In this document: piece after piece, positions 37,764 to 46,571 of the stretch | Layout of the letters: every line of letters starts with the position of its first letter | Numbering within the stretch: position 1 is the first letter of the stretch | Assembly (NCBI RefSeq): GCF_001368815.1 | Contig: NZ_CTEI01000001.1 | Span: 1,550,001-1,614,000 of the forward strand | Direction: 5' to 3' | Length of the DNA stretch: 64,000 nucleotides | Source: Paraliobacillus sp. PM-2 | GTDB taxonomy: Bacteria > Bacillota > Bacilli > Bacillales > Amphibacillaceae | Notes under the pieces: generated by a model | Database searches by the model: none | Seen by the model: the letters and a program-made list of their open reading frames with translations, nothing else | Told to the model about the DNA's origin: nothing | Program-made: the position numbers and the translations under genes

Positions 37764-38045
37764 TCACCATTCCTTTTTTAAAGATTTAATCTTCTGATGT
37801 AAATGACTTCCAGAATATAGTCGAGATGATTCAAACAGAAATGTATCATTAAGAATGGCGTGTGCTTGGCCTTCTCTCACATTTCCTAACCTTTCATTGA
37901 TTTTGAATGACGAAAGTACATACCCCCTTTCAGTAACTACCGAAAAATAAACACCATCAGTGATAACGTTTTCAACTAACGAAAAAATGACAGCAAAAAT
38001 ATCATCAAATCCTTCTCTAATTTCGAGGTACCCATTTGAATATAT
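37764..38045 (-). pseudogene. Orphan 94-codon open frame without start, upstream of GH2 copy 1
   Basis: Open on the minus strand from an in-frame TAG (38046-38048) to TGA at 37764, one base before the GH2 start codon. It reads like real protein: EIREGFDDIFAVIFSLVENV, VYFSVVTERGYVLSSF, NERLGNVREGQAHAIL and a basic end, KSLKKEW. It has no ATG at the front. I cannot assign a family; a fragment of a sensor or regulator domain is possible. It may be the 3' remnant of a gene cut off when the GH2 gene arrived. The rest of the 37763-38304 gap holds a TTGACA-like -35 box (38159-38164) and the shared 3' element. Confidence 0.45.
37961..37974 (-). promoter_or_regulatory. Perfect cre match upstream of GH2 copy 1
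   Basis: TGAAAACGTTATCA on the minus strand matches TGWAARCGYTWNCW at all 14 positions. It lies about 200 bases before the GH2 start, inside the orphan frame. Confidence 0.6.
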
Positions 38046-38177
38046 CTATGCTGTCATTCTCTGACCAAAAAAATTTAGTTTTCTTATGTATTAAGTTTTA
38101 TTACCAAAATAGTAATCTGCCAATATTTACCCTAAGATTACATAGTTTCTATTAAATTGTCAATATAGCTTTTTTAC

Positions 38178-38280
38178 TATTCCTATTAAACGGATAAAAT
38201 GACAACAGAAATACTTTGAAATCAATTCTCTAACTCTAGAGAGTTCAAATTTTAGTATAACTGCTGCCACTCTATAAATG
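38178..38280 (-). repeat. Shared 3'-flank element, copy 1 (partner 43110-43212)
   Basis: This stretch downstream of the GH2 copy 2 stop aligns with the one downstream of the GH33 stop. Shared blocks are TTCCTATT, GA-CAGTAGAAATACTTT-like, AAATCAATTCTCT-like, and GTATA-CTGCTGCCAC. In the GH33 copy the element contains a CAGTAGA...TCTACTG stem followed by T7 on the minus strand, so it probably acts as terminator/3' UTR. Confidence 0.6.
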
Positions 38281-38304
38281 GATATTTTTTACTGTTTTAT
38301 TTTA

Positions 38305-41300
38305 TTACTTTTTACTTAAAAATAACTTTCTTCTATAGAATAGATACCATATGCCACCCATAATTATGGATAGCAATCCAATTACTATCCAGTTGTACAT
38401 TGGTGTAGCTGTGTTTGGTAATTCATCATCATCTTCTTCACTAGATTGTTTCTGGTTTTCCCCATTTTCGTCTTTTGATGAATCCTCATCTTCGTCTTCG
38501 GTATTTGATGAATCTCCACTCTCATTGGTATCGTCATTAGGATCTGACTCGCTTACCTCTTCTAATCCATCCATTGCTGTTTGTAAGGCGGCTACAGCTC
38601 CGGCTAATTCTTGTTCTGTTTCAATAGAATCTAGCACAGACTTTGCATCGGTAATCGCTGTTTGTAAGCTTGCAAAGGTTGTTTCCGTATACTTATCATC
38701 TTCATTTGAGATGGCTTCGGCTGTTGCAATCAAATCCTCTAATTCTTTCGTGTCCACTTCTGGATCTGGTTCGCTTACGTCTTCTAATCCATCCATTGCT
38801 GCTTGTAAGGCGGCTACAGTTTCCGCTAATTCTTGTTCTGTTTCAATAGAATCTAGCACAGACTTTGCATCGGTAATCGCTGTTTGTAAGCTTGCAAAGG
38901 TTGTTTCCGTATACTTATCATCTTCGTTTGAGATCGCTTCAGCCGTTACGATTAAATCTTCTAATTCTGTTGTATCTACTTCTGGATCTGGTTCGCTTAC
39001 CTCTTCTAATCCATCCATTGCTGCTTGTAAGGCGGCTAATGAAGTAGTAACTGCATCGTCTGTTTTGTCACTTTCTAGGATTTCTTCTGCACTTACAATT
39101 GCGTTTTGCAACAATTGATAAGACTCTTCTGTATATACACCATTGTCATTCGTTATAGCTTTTGCTGACTTTATTAAATCTTCCAATTCTGTTATTTTTG
39201 AATCATTAAAGATTTGCACCTCTTTTATCGATGCCCACCAATTTGAAGGAGCAACTCCTGATATCGTTATTCTCACATATCGAGCATCTTGTGTAGGTAA
39301 AGTAACAATTGTGTCTCCTGAATTGTTTGATGATCCCTCTCTAATTACTTTAGTGAACGTCTCATTATCTGTTGACAGTTCAATATCGTATTCATACGTA
39401 CGACTTAATTGTTCATTAAAGAAAATCTCTATCTTGTTCATTTGTTTCACTGCACCAAGATCAACCTGCCACCACTGTGGTAGGGTTCCATCAGTAGCTG
39501 CCCATCGCGTATTACGATCCCCGTCGTTTGCATGGGATGCTAGATTGTTCTCTGGATTTGTTTGCTCACTGCTAAATGATACCGGTTGATTTAGTGCGAG
39601 ATTTGGTGAATTTGGTTTGACATTGATTACATAAGTGTTTCTCTTTACATTCCCAACTTTATCAACTGCAACAACTACAAGCTGATGTTCTCCAATTTTA
39701 TTATCTAAATCAATGACTGTATCTTCTTTATATGCTTCACCATCAAATGTAGCTAATACATAAGCAAGACCACTTTCTAGATCATTGGCTTCCCATGTAA
39801 ACTGAGCTTTTTCAGTTTCAGTCAACGTTATCTCATCTTCAAAATCAACACCATTGACTTTCGTGATGATAGTTGGTGCTGTTTGATCACCTGCGCCTTC
39901 ATCTGCAATTAATTTTGCATTTGCCCAGTTAGCATGGTCACTTCCTACTCCATTTCCACCACCTGTAACAATCAATTTCAACTCATTAACACCTTCAACA
40001 TTGACATCTACAAACTTTGCATCATCTTCATAGGTTATTAACTCGCTATTAAAAAGTTTTTCTCCATCTCCCCAAATTTCAAAACCTACACTACCTGTGC
40101 TGGTTATTTCATCATCAACTCCAATTTCTGAGGTGAATCTTGAGTAATTTCCACCAATGTTATAAACGATTTCAGATGGAGCATGTACACCCAAGCCTTT
40201 TTGATAAGTGATTCCATTAATAGTTAGAGGATTTCCATCGCCGGCTAAATCTTCACCAACACTACTGTCTTTTTCAACCGGACCCCAGCCATTATCTGCA
40301 CTTTCCCATTCTAAATCACTTAACCACTTTGCTCCGTCAGGTAAAGGTGGGACTACTTTTATATTAGTTCTTGCATTTATAGCATGTGATTCGTCCTCCA
40401 TCGTGAAATCCGCTCGAGCTATGAATGTGTGATCTCCCATTGAAACTTGCTCGTTCGCTGTCACTGTAAATGTTGCTGTTATTTTTTCATTACTATCCAC
40501 TTTTTCAAATAATATAGGTGTATCTTCTTCTACTGTAAATCCTTCAGGTAAATTCAATGTAAGATTCACATCTTCCATCATAACCTTTCCTGCATTCTCT
40601 AAAGTAGCTGTGACTTTTACTGGTTTACCTGGTATTACAGTAGTAAGGTCTTCAACAGTCATTTTCGCCTGTGGTAAAGATACTCCTACATCGTTGGCAG
40701 TGATTTGAATAGTATCTGATACCAATCCATCCGAAGAAGCAGTAACCTCTATGGTTCCCGGAGCTCCTGTTGATTTGACTAAAATCATATTTGCTCCATT
40801 TACAGCTTTGATACTAGGTCCTCCAATTAATTCACCTGGACCAGATATTTGAAAATCCACCTCGTTTGTTGAGTATGGAACAACCGTACCGTTTTCATCT
40901 TTAATATAAAATTCAATGCTAGTAATATCGCTTCCATTACCATCAATGGTTGACGCATCCGTTTTTAACTCTAATGCTGATGGATTTTCAGGTTCTTCAA
41001 CGACATGAGTTGCGACAACTTTGCCATCAATAAGCCCTTCAGCCTTAATTTTTGATGTATTGTGTGCATTTAGATTAAATTCAAAATGCGGATGTGCCAC
41101 ATTAATATCTTCTGGATCTTTAGTTGCAAATTCAGTCCATTTTGTTCCATTCCAGGTGGAAAAACGAACCTGGTCCGTATTACTAAAGACAGTTACATTT
41201 GTAGGCGAATCAGGAGTCCAGTAATTCGCTATAAATACCATCGGATTCACTGAACCATCATAATTCACATCAGCTGATTGACTTTTACTCCAGTAATAAG

Positions 41301-43050
41301 CGAATTTTGGAATTCTCCCTGCATCTGTTAATCCATGTGGTCTAACAACAGAAATTTGGTGATGATGGTCATGCATTTCCCAAACCAAACTACCATGCAC
41401 ATAACTCTCATCACGACCAAGCTCGGTCATCTTCTGTATAGCTAGGGCATGATTAATTAACCGTTCCTCATCTGCATCTCTCCACGTTTCATACATATGT
41501 CCTGTATGCTCCGTATTTATTAAACCATAACTATCCGGATCTGGAGAACCATTGTGCAATCCTTGGTTTTTCCACTGTTCTTCCGTATAAGCGTTACGTC
41601 CATATACATCAAAAATATTGTTATCCGTATTATAATTCCTTCCCATGGATGTAGCACGCGTTGGATCTTCTTGATGCGCGATATTGTTAAGTTCTGTTTC
41701 TAACGCAACATCCTGCTGCATTTCATTAATACCCGCTCCCCAAATTACAATACTTGGATGATTACGCGCAACACGTATCGTTGCATATAATGCATCTTTG
41801 TTACTTTGTCGCCACTCTTCACCAAAAGAAGCAGGGTTTATATTCCCCCAACCAGCAATTTCAACCCATTGCATCACACCAAGCTCATCCGCAGCATCCA
41901 TAAAAGCATCATCATATAAATAATGAGCATCTCTAACAAAGTTTGCCCCTGCATCTTTCACACGCTTTACGTCCAGATAATGCTGATTATTTGGAACTGC
42001 GTCACCAATATAAGGCCAATCTTGATGTTGGTTTACTCCATAAATTTTTACATGTTGATCATTTAAAAAGAACCCATCCGACTTTGTCCATTCTGTTTTT
42101 CGAATGCCAAAAGTCGTTTCATAGTTATCTACAATTGTTTCCCCTTGGTACACTTCTGTTTTAACTTGATACAAATATGGATTCCAAGGTGACCATAAAT
42201 TTGGGTTATTTACGTTCATTTCATGAGTAAATTCTTTCACTTCATTTTTGCCTATTGTTATGGCACTTTCCACTGTTTCAATTATTTGATCGTTTGCATC
42301 AACAATCGTTGATACCACAGTCGTTTCAATTGATGATGCATTAGAATTATTCACCCAAGTTTGAACCTTTACATCAGCTGACTGTTCGCTTATGTTTGAA
42401 CTAGTAACAAATACACCACCATTCTCTTCCCAATTGTTGTTCCAAGAATGAATGGCTTCTGGTACATGAAGCTTATCTGTTTTAATTAAATAAACATCAC
42501 GGAAAATCCCACCAAACATATTAAACCCTATATAAGAACCATCTGGTTTTTCTGGTGCGACTTGCTCTTGGTAAGTATTATCAACTTTTACAGCAATAAT
42601 ATTTTTCTCACCAAAATCAACGTAATCTGTAATATCATAATTAAATGGCGTATAGCCACCATAATGTGTATCTAGTTTCTTTCCATTAATATATACTTCC
42701 GTTGTTGTTTTGGCACCTTCAAAATATACATTTATTTTTTTTGACTGATCATTTTCACTTAAGGTTATTTCCTTACGATACCAACCAATTCCTCGATACC
42801 ATGTACTAGCCATATAATCTGTTTGCTTAAACGTATGTGGAAGCACAACTGAATCCCATGACGAATCATCAAAGTCAACTGCCTCTGCCCCTTGAATATC
42901 GCCTCTATGAAACTTCCATCCAATATTAATGTTTTCTTTTACTCTATTCGTGTCTTTTGATACATATTGCTCAGCATTTGTTACATTCACAAAGAATAGT
43001 TGTAAAAATAAAATAAATAGAAAGGATATAAAAATTGGCCGTTTATTCAT
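38305..43050 (-). CDS. Wall-anchored GH2 glycosidase with NPCBM (CBM51) and F5/8 domains (copy 2)
   Basis: 1581 aa. AAAGGAG before ATG. Signal peptide (1-26); GH2 N-terminal jelly roll, Ig-like and barrel (about 35-610). The acid/base is E443 in VIWGAGINEMQ (an unusual GINE in place of the common GNE) and a likely nucleophile is E514 in INTEHTGH. Big_1-like and NEW-like Ig modules (about 690-900), an NPCBM/CBM51 domain (about 907-1050; ITYQKGLGVHAPSEIVYNI), an Ig-like module, an F5/8-type C domain (about 1140-1275; NTRWAATDGTLPQWWQVDLG) and three FIVAR repeats follow, then LPNTATPMYNW and a membrane helix. Most likely an exo-beta-galactosidase; the different nucleophile context leaves other GH2 activities open. 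It lies downstream of GH33 across a 178-base gap. Confidence 0.87.
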   Translation of the reverse strand: MNKRPIFISFLFILFLQLFFVNVTNAEQYVSKDTNRVKENINIGWKFHRGDIQGAEAVDFDDSSWDSVVLPHTFKQTDYMASTWYRGIGWYRKEITLSENDQSKKINVYFEGAKTTTEVYINGKKLDTHYGGYTPFNYDITDYVDFGEKNIIAVKVDNTYQEQVAPEKPDGSYIGFNMFGGIFRDVYLIKTDKLHVPEAIHSWNNNWEENGGVFVTSSNISEQSADVKVQTWVNNSNASSIETTVVSTIVDANDQIIETVESAITIGKNEVKEFTHEMNVNNPNLWSPWNPYLYQVKTEVYQGETIVDNYETTFGIRKTEWTKSDGFFLNDQHVKIYGVNQHQDWPYIGDAVPNNQHYLDVKRVKDAGANFVRDAHYLYDDAFMDAADELGVMQWVEIAGWGNINPASFGEEWRQSNKDALYATIRVARNHPSIVIWGAGINEMQQDVALETELNNIAHQEDPTRATSMGRNYNTDNNIFDVYGRNAYTEEQWKNQGLHNGSPDPDSYGLINTEHTGHMYETWRDADEERLINHALAIQKMTELGRDESYVHGSLVWEMHDHHHQISVVRPHGLTDAGRIPKFAYYWSKSQSADVNYDGSVNPMVFIANYWTPDSPTNVTVFSNTDQVRFSTWNGTKWTEFATKDPEDINVAHPHFEFNLNAHNTSKIKAEGLIDGKVVATHVVEEPENPSALELKTDASTIDGNGSDITSIEFYIKDENGTVVPYSTNEVDFQISGPGELIGGPSIKAVNGANMILVKSTGAPGTIEVTASSDGLVSDTIQITANDVGVSLPQAKMTVEDLTTVIPGKPVKVTATLENAGKVMMEDVNLTLNLPEGFTVEEDTPILFEKVDSNEKITATFTVTANEQVSMGDHTFIARADFTMEDESHAINARTNIKVVPPLPDGAKWLSDLEWESADNGWGPVEKDSSVGEDLAGDGNPLTINGITYQKGLGVHAPSEIVYNIGGNYSRFTSEIGVDDEITSTGSVGFEIWGDGEKLFNSELITYEDDAKFVDVNVEGVNELKLIVTGGGNGVGSDHANWANAKLIADEGAGDQTAPTIITKVNGVDFEDEITLTETEKAQFTWEANDLESGLAYVLATFDGEAYKEDTVIDLDNKIGEHQLVVVAVDKVGNVKRNTYVINVKPNSPNLALNQPVSFSSEQTNPENNLASHANDGDRNTRWAATDGTLPQWWQVDLGAVKQMNKIEIFFNEQLSRTYEYDIELSTDNETFTKVIREGSSNNSGDTIVTLPTQDARYVRITISGVAPSNWWASIKEVQIFNDSKITELEDLIKSAKAITNDNGVYTEESYQLLQNAIVSAEEILESDKTDDAVTTSLAALQAAMDGLEEVSEPDPEVDTTELEDLIVTAEAISNEDDKYTETTFASLQTAITDAKSVLDSIETEQELAETVAALQAAMDGLEDVSEPDPEVDTKELEDLIATAEAISNEDDKYTETTFASLQTAITDAKSVLDSIETEQELAGAVAALQTAMDGLEEVSESDPNDDTNESGDSSNTEDEDEDSSKDENGENQKQSSEEDDDELPNTATPMYNWIVIGLLSIIMGGIWYLFYRRKLFLSKK
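38551..38994 (-). repeat. Two near-identical 222-bp tandem units encoding FIVAR repeats
   Basis: The GCTTAC marker recurs at 38551, 38773 and 38995, an exact period of 222 bases (74 codons). The first two units are almost identical at the DNA level, which suggests a recent duplication; the third copy upstream has diverged. Confidence 0.85.
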
Positions 43051-43109
43051 ATTTAAAAATTCTCCTTTAAATTACATAATCAAAAATCGAACTATTTTAT
43101 TACTTATTT

Positions 43110-43212
43110 TTCCTATTCATTACTAAAAAAAGTGACAGTAGAAATACTTTCAAATCAAATTCTCTGTCTACTGAGATGTTTTATTTGAGTATATCTGCTG
43201 CCACACGATGAT
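43110..43212 (-). repeat. Shared 3'-flank element, copy 2 (after GH33; partner 38178-38280)
   Basis: See the partner copy. Here the stem CAGTAGA/TCTACTG (about 43134-43171) is followed on the minus strand by TCACTTTTTTT, so it can work as a terminator between GH33 and GH2 copy 2. Confidence 0.6.
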
Positions 43213-43228
43213 GGATTTATTCTGTTTA

Positions 43229-46200
43229 TTAGTTTCTATTTAATAATGTTTTTCTTCTATAAAGCAGTAACCCGCTAGCTATCGTTATTAAAAGTAATCC
43301 AATTAACATCCAATTGTACATTGGTGTCGCGGTGTTCGGTAATTCATTATCGTCTCCATTACTAGATTGTTCTTGATTTTCACCATTTTCGTCTTCCGTA
43401 TTTGATGAATTCTCATTCTCATCTTCGGTATTTGATGAATCACCATTCTCATCGGTGTTATCATCGGAATCTTGTTCACTCGCTTCTTCTAGGCCATCAA
43501 TTGCTCCTTGTAATGCGGCAACTGCATTTGTTACATCTTCTTCCGTTTCAATGGATTCTACCGCTGATTTTGCATCAGCAATTGCTGTTTGCAACGCTTG
43601 GAATGATTCCTCGGTATAAGATCCATCTGCATTGGAGATATTCTCTGCTGTTGTGATGATTGTTTCCAAAGCTGTAACATCCAATGCTTCAACTGTTACG
43701 GTAATTTCATCTGTGAATTCCCCATTTGCAGTTACTTTAATGGTTGCAGTTCCTGGATTTACTGAAGTTACTATTCCATCTTCATCAACAGTAGCTACAT
43801 CCGTGTTAGTACTTTCCCATTGTAGATCCAAAATAGTTGCATCTATAGGATTTACTGAAGTTGACAGTTGAATCGTTTTTCCACCTTCAACTAAATTTAC
43901 ATTACTTTGATCGATTTCCACGCTATTAGGAGATACTCCAATTCCAATTGTAGTATCAATTGTGGAAGACTCAGAATCTTTTTCAAAAGATTCTCCTTTC
44001 ACACTATATATATCTAGTTGATTAGCAAAAGCTACGTTCATGTCATATTGATTATCCTCTAACTCTGGTACAGTACCTTCAAACACAAAACTACCATTTT
44101 GTTCTACTAAGTCAAATGCTATTGTTTTATCTCCAATTGTGCCTACTAATTGTTTTTCACCCATAAGCATGACATAATCATCAAATTGCGCTTCTACCTT
44201 TATCGTATCACCAGATTTATAAAGCGATTTATCGTTGTCCGTTACTTCAAATGAAACTAAATTTGGCTTTTCATTGTCTTTGTATTTCTTCCACTTTAAA
44301 AACTCCGGATTGAATTTTATAAAGTCCATATTGGTATTACCCGTCGCTTCATAAAATAGTCCAATCTCACCGTTTTCTAAGTTAGTTAGACTTGAATAAC
44401 CATAGTGACCCTCTTTAACAAGTTGTTCATATTTCCAATCAAATGCATATTTTGTTTCACCATTTTCATAGGTTCCATCTTCTTCAATTAATCCAACTCT
44501 TACTTTTCCATTAATTCGTTGCGAAGAATTACCTGCACTTGAGAAAATTACTGCTTCTTTCCCATCAATTTGACCATTGTAACGAATGGCTGACATTTGA
44601 CTATACGGTGCTACCAAATCTTCTTCTACAACAACTTCAGAATGCCACGTTTCTCCACCATCAAAGCTTGTTGCAATACGTGCATAGCCTGAGAAGTTTC
44701 TCATAAACATTTTAAGCTGACCATCTGGCATTTCTACTACTTGAGCTTCTGTAATTTCATAGGATGAATTACTAAAATCCTTTTCATTAATTGTCTGACC
44801 ATTACCAACATCTCTACCTTCATTCGGAGATTCTCCTCGGTGCCAAGTTTCACCATGGTCATCACTATATACAACTGCACTCGCTTGCTTTCCAGCATCA
44901 TTTAAAAAGTATACAGGCATTACGAGTCTACCTTTGTTAGGCCCTTGTGTAAGTTGTATTCCATTTCCTGGTCCAGTTCCTAAGAAACTCATCCACTCTT
45001 CTTTCACTTCATCATTTAGATCAATTGGGCCTGTCCAAGTCTCTCCTTCATCATCACTATAGTAAAGCTCAAGATATGATGTTAGATAAGCTTTTAACGG
45101 TGTAGTCGCACTAAATACATTATCAATTTTTTCATCATTTAAATATAGATTTCTCTTTTGATCAACTGAATAATCTGTTGGATTATTACTAGCATCGTAT
45201 ACAACACCATTATCTCTTATTGTAAACTCATTTCCATCTTCATCAGTGAGAAGCATATATTTCTCACCATCAATTGTCTTAAAACCAGACCCTTTTTTAG
45301 CAGACCAGAATCCTCCACCTTGAGGAAAACCATCCACAAGCGCGAAAATTCTCTCATTTGTTTTATCTTGTAACAGTGTTAAATCAATATTAGATGCCTG
45401 ATCAGGATAATTGTTTACAATAATCCCATCTTCTTCCCATGTATCCCCTTGGTCAAAACTTCTTCGAACAGCAGCATCAATATTGGCTGGTGAATCTCCT
45501 CCATGATTTACTCTGCGGTCAATACCAGCAATTAAAGTATTATCTTCTGTATATAGTAATGCCGGTATACGATAATTATTCGAATCCATAAAACCTGGGT
45601 AGAACACACTATCAGGTTCTGTTATTAAAGCATCTTCAGGTAACGGATTTAATTTTTTCTCTTGATCTGTTTCCCCTGTAATATCAAGTAAAACTTGATC
45701 ATTAAGTGGTTGATTATAAACTTCTGCAAAATCTATATCTCCACTAAAAGGATATTCATTCGATCCAGCAGCTCTGTCTGTACGACCTAACTGGGCACTG
45801 TCAGGTTGATAAATATTACTTAAAAACTTCACCGGTGATTGGGTATCTTCCATAATTAATTCGCCATCTACGAAATATTTATAGCCTTTATCTTTGTCTA
45901 CTACCATTGCAACAGTATGCACCGCACCAACTTCAAGTTTTGCATTTGAATGAACATGGATATTTTCCTTGGCGGTATCAGGTTTTTCTAATCGATTTTC
46001 ACTACCTAGTGTTGTCGGTGTGACATACATATGGAAATGCCCATCACGTACATCACTATTACTTAGTGAAAATAGTGACATAATTGATGAACCAGTATTT
46101 CGGAATCTAACAATAATTGTACCTTCATCTAAACTTTTCAAATCATCAACATTCTCGTTTAAATTTGTAAAATATCCATCACCAATCCTTTCATTCTCAA

Positions 46201-46324
46201 CTCTTAAGATAGGCTCTGGTAAATCACTGTCTTCAACCGCAAGCGCTTCCATTGAAGGTGATAGATTAACTAACACTACTGCAATGGAACAAATAATCAT
46301 AAATAAATTTTTAATCTTGTACAT
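43229..46324 (-). CDS. Wall-anchored GH33 sialidase
   Basis: 1031 aa. AGGAGG before ATG. Signal peptide (1-29), an N-terminal LamG/CBM40-like lectin domain (about 38-215), then the six-bladed propeller (about 245-700). YRIP at 251-254 carries the first Arg of the sialate-binding triad. A candidate acid/base Asp is D277 in NHGGDSPANID. Four Asp-boxes are visible: SFDQGDTW, YSDDEGETW, YSDDHGETW and SFDGGETW. An inserted segment with FWSAKKGSGFKTIDGEKYMLL resembles the irregular insert of pneumococcal NanA/NanB-type enzymes. Then a Big_2 module (about 805-880), one FIVAR repeat, an acidic linker, LPNTATPMYNW and a membrane helix. It removes terminal sialic acid, normally the first step of O-glycan breakdown. 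Hydrolytic versus intramolecular trans-sialidase mechanism cannot be told from sequence. Confidence 0.95.
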   Translation of the reverse strand: MYKIKNLFMIICSIAVVLVNLSPSMEALAVEDSDLPEPILRVENERIGDGYFTNLNENVDDLKSLDEGTIIVRFRNTGSSIMSLFSLSNSDVRDGHFHMYVTPTTLGSENRLEKPDTAKENIHVHSNAKLEVGAVHTVAMVVDKDKGYKYFVDGELIMEDTQSPVKFLSNIYQPDSAQLGRTDRAAGSNEYPFSGDIDFAEVYNQPLNDQVLLDITGETDQEKKLNPLPEDALITEPDSVFYPGFMDSNNYRIPALLYTEDNTLIAGIDRRVNHGGDSPANIDAAVRRSFDQGDTWEEDGIIVNNYPDQASNIDLTLLQDKTNERIFALVDGFPQGGGFWSAKKGSGFKTIDGEKYMLLTDEDGNEFTIRDNGVVYDASNNPTDYSVDQKRNLYLNDEKIDNVFSATTPLKAYLTSYLELYYSDDEGETWTGPIDLNDEVKEEWMSFLGTGPGNGIQLTQGPNKGRLVMPVYFLNDAGKQASAVVYSDDHGETWHRGESPNEGRDVGNGQTINEKDFSNSSYEITEAQVVEMPDGQLKMFMRNFSGYARIATSFDGGETWHSEVVVEEDLVAPYSQMSAIRYNGQIDGKEAVIFSSAGNSSQRINGKVRVGLIEEDGTYENGETKYAFDWKYEQLVKEGHYGYSSLTNLENGEIGLFYEATGNTNMDFIKFNPEFLKWKKYKDNEKPNLVSFEVTDNDKSLYKSGDTIKVEAQFDDYVMLMGEKQLVGTIGDKTIAFDLVEQNGSFVFEGTVPELEDNQYDMNVAFANQLDIYSVKGESFEKDSESSTIDTTIGIGVSPNSVEIDQSNVNLVEGGKTIQLSTSVNPIDATILDLQWESTNTDVATVDEDGIVTSVNPGTATIKVTANGEFTDEITVTVEALDVTALETIITTAENISNADGSYTEESFQALQTAIADAKSAVESIETEEDVTNAVAALQGAIDGLEEASEQDSDDNTDENGDSSNTEDENENSSNTEDENGENQEQSSNGDDNELPNTATPMYNWMLIGLLLITIASGLLLYRRKTLLNRN

Positions 46325-46509
46325 CCTTTGACCTCCTTGAAGTTTAAATTTCGAGTCTTTGTGTAACTTTTTTGTTTAAAAAATATTCAGAAAGTTCTTG
46401 CTATCACCTCCTCAAATTATTAAATGAGATTATTTTATAAAAAATTATAATTAATATAATTGACAACGGATACAAATAAACACAAGTTTTTTTATTACGA
46501 AAGACGGTT

Positions 46510-46535
46510 AACGGGCATGATTTTTCATGCCCGTT
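46510..46535 (-). terminator. Stem-loop after GH84 copy A
   Basis: A perfect 11-bp stem, AACGGGCATGA with its complement, and a 4-base loop, about 40 bases past the stop. The U-run is poor. The upstream part of this 247-base gap (46325-46500) is the GH33 promoter region; no convincing cre box was seen in it. Confidence 0.7.
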
Positions 46536-46571
46536 ATTCATCTTTCCATTACACTTTTACATTTGCTTTAA

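Noticed and set aside
38551-38994. Regular repeats considered as a CRISPR or other spaced-repeat array
   Set aside because: The units are in-frame, contiguous 222-base protein repeats with no variable spacers.
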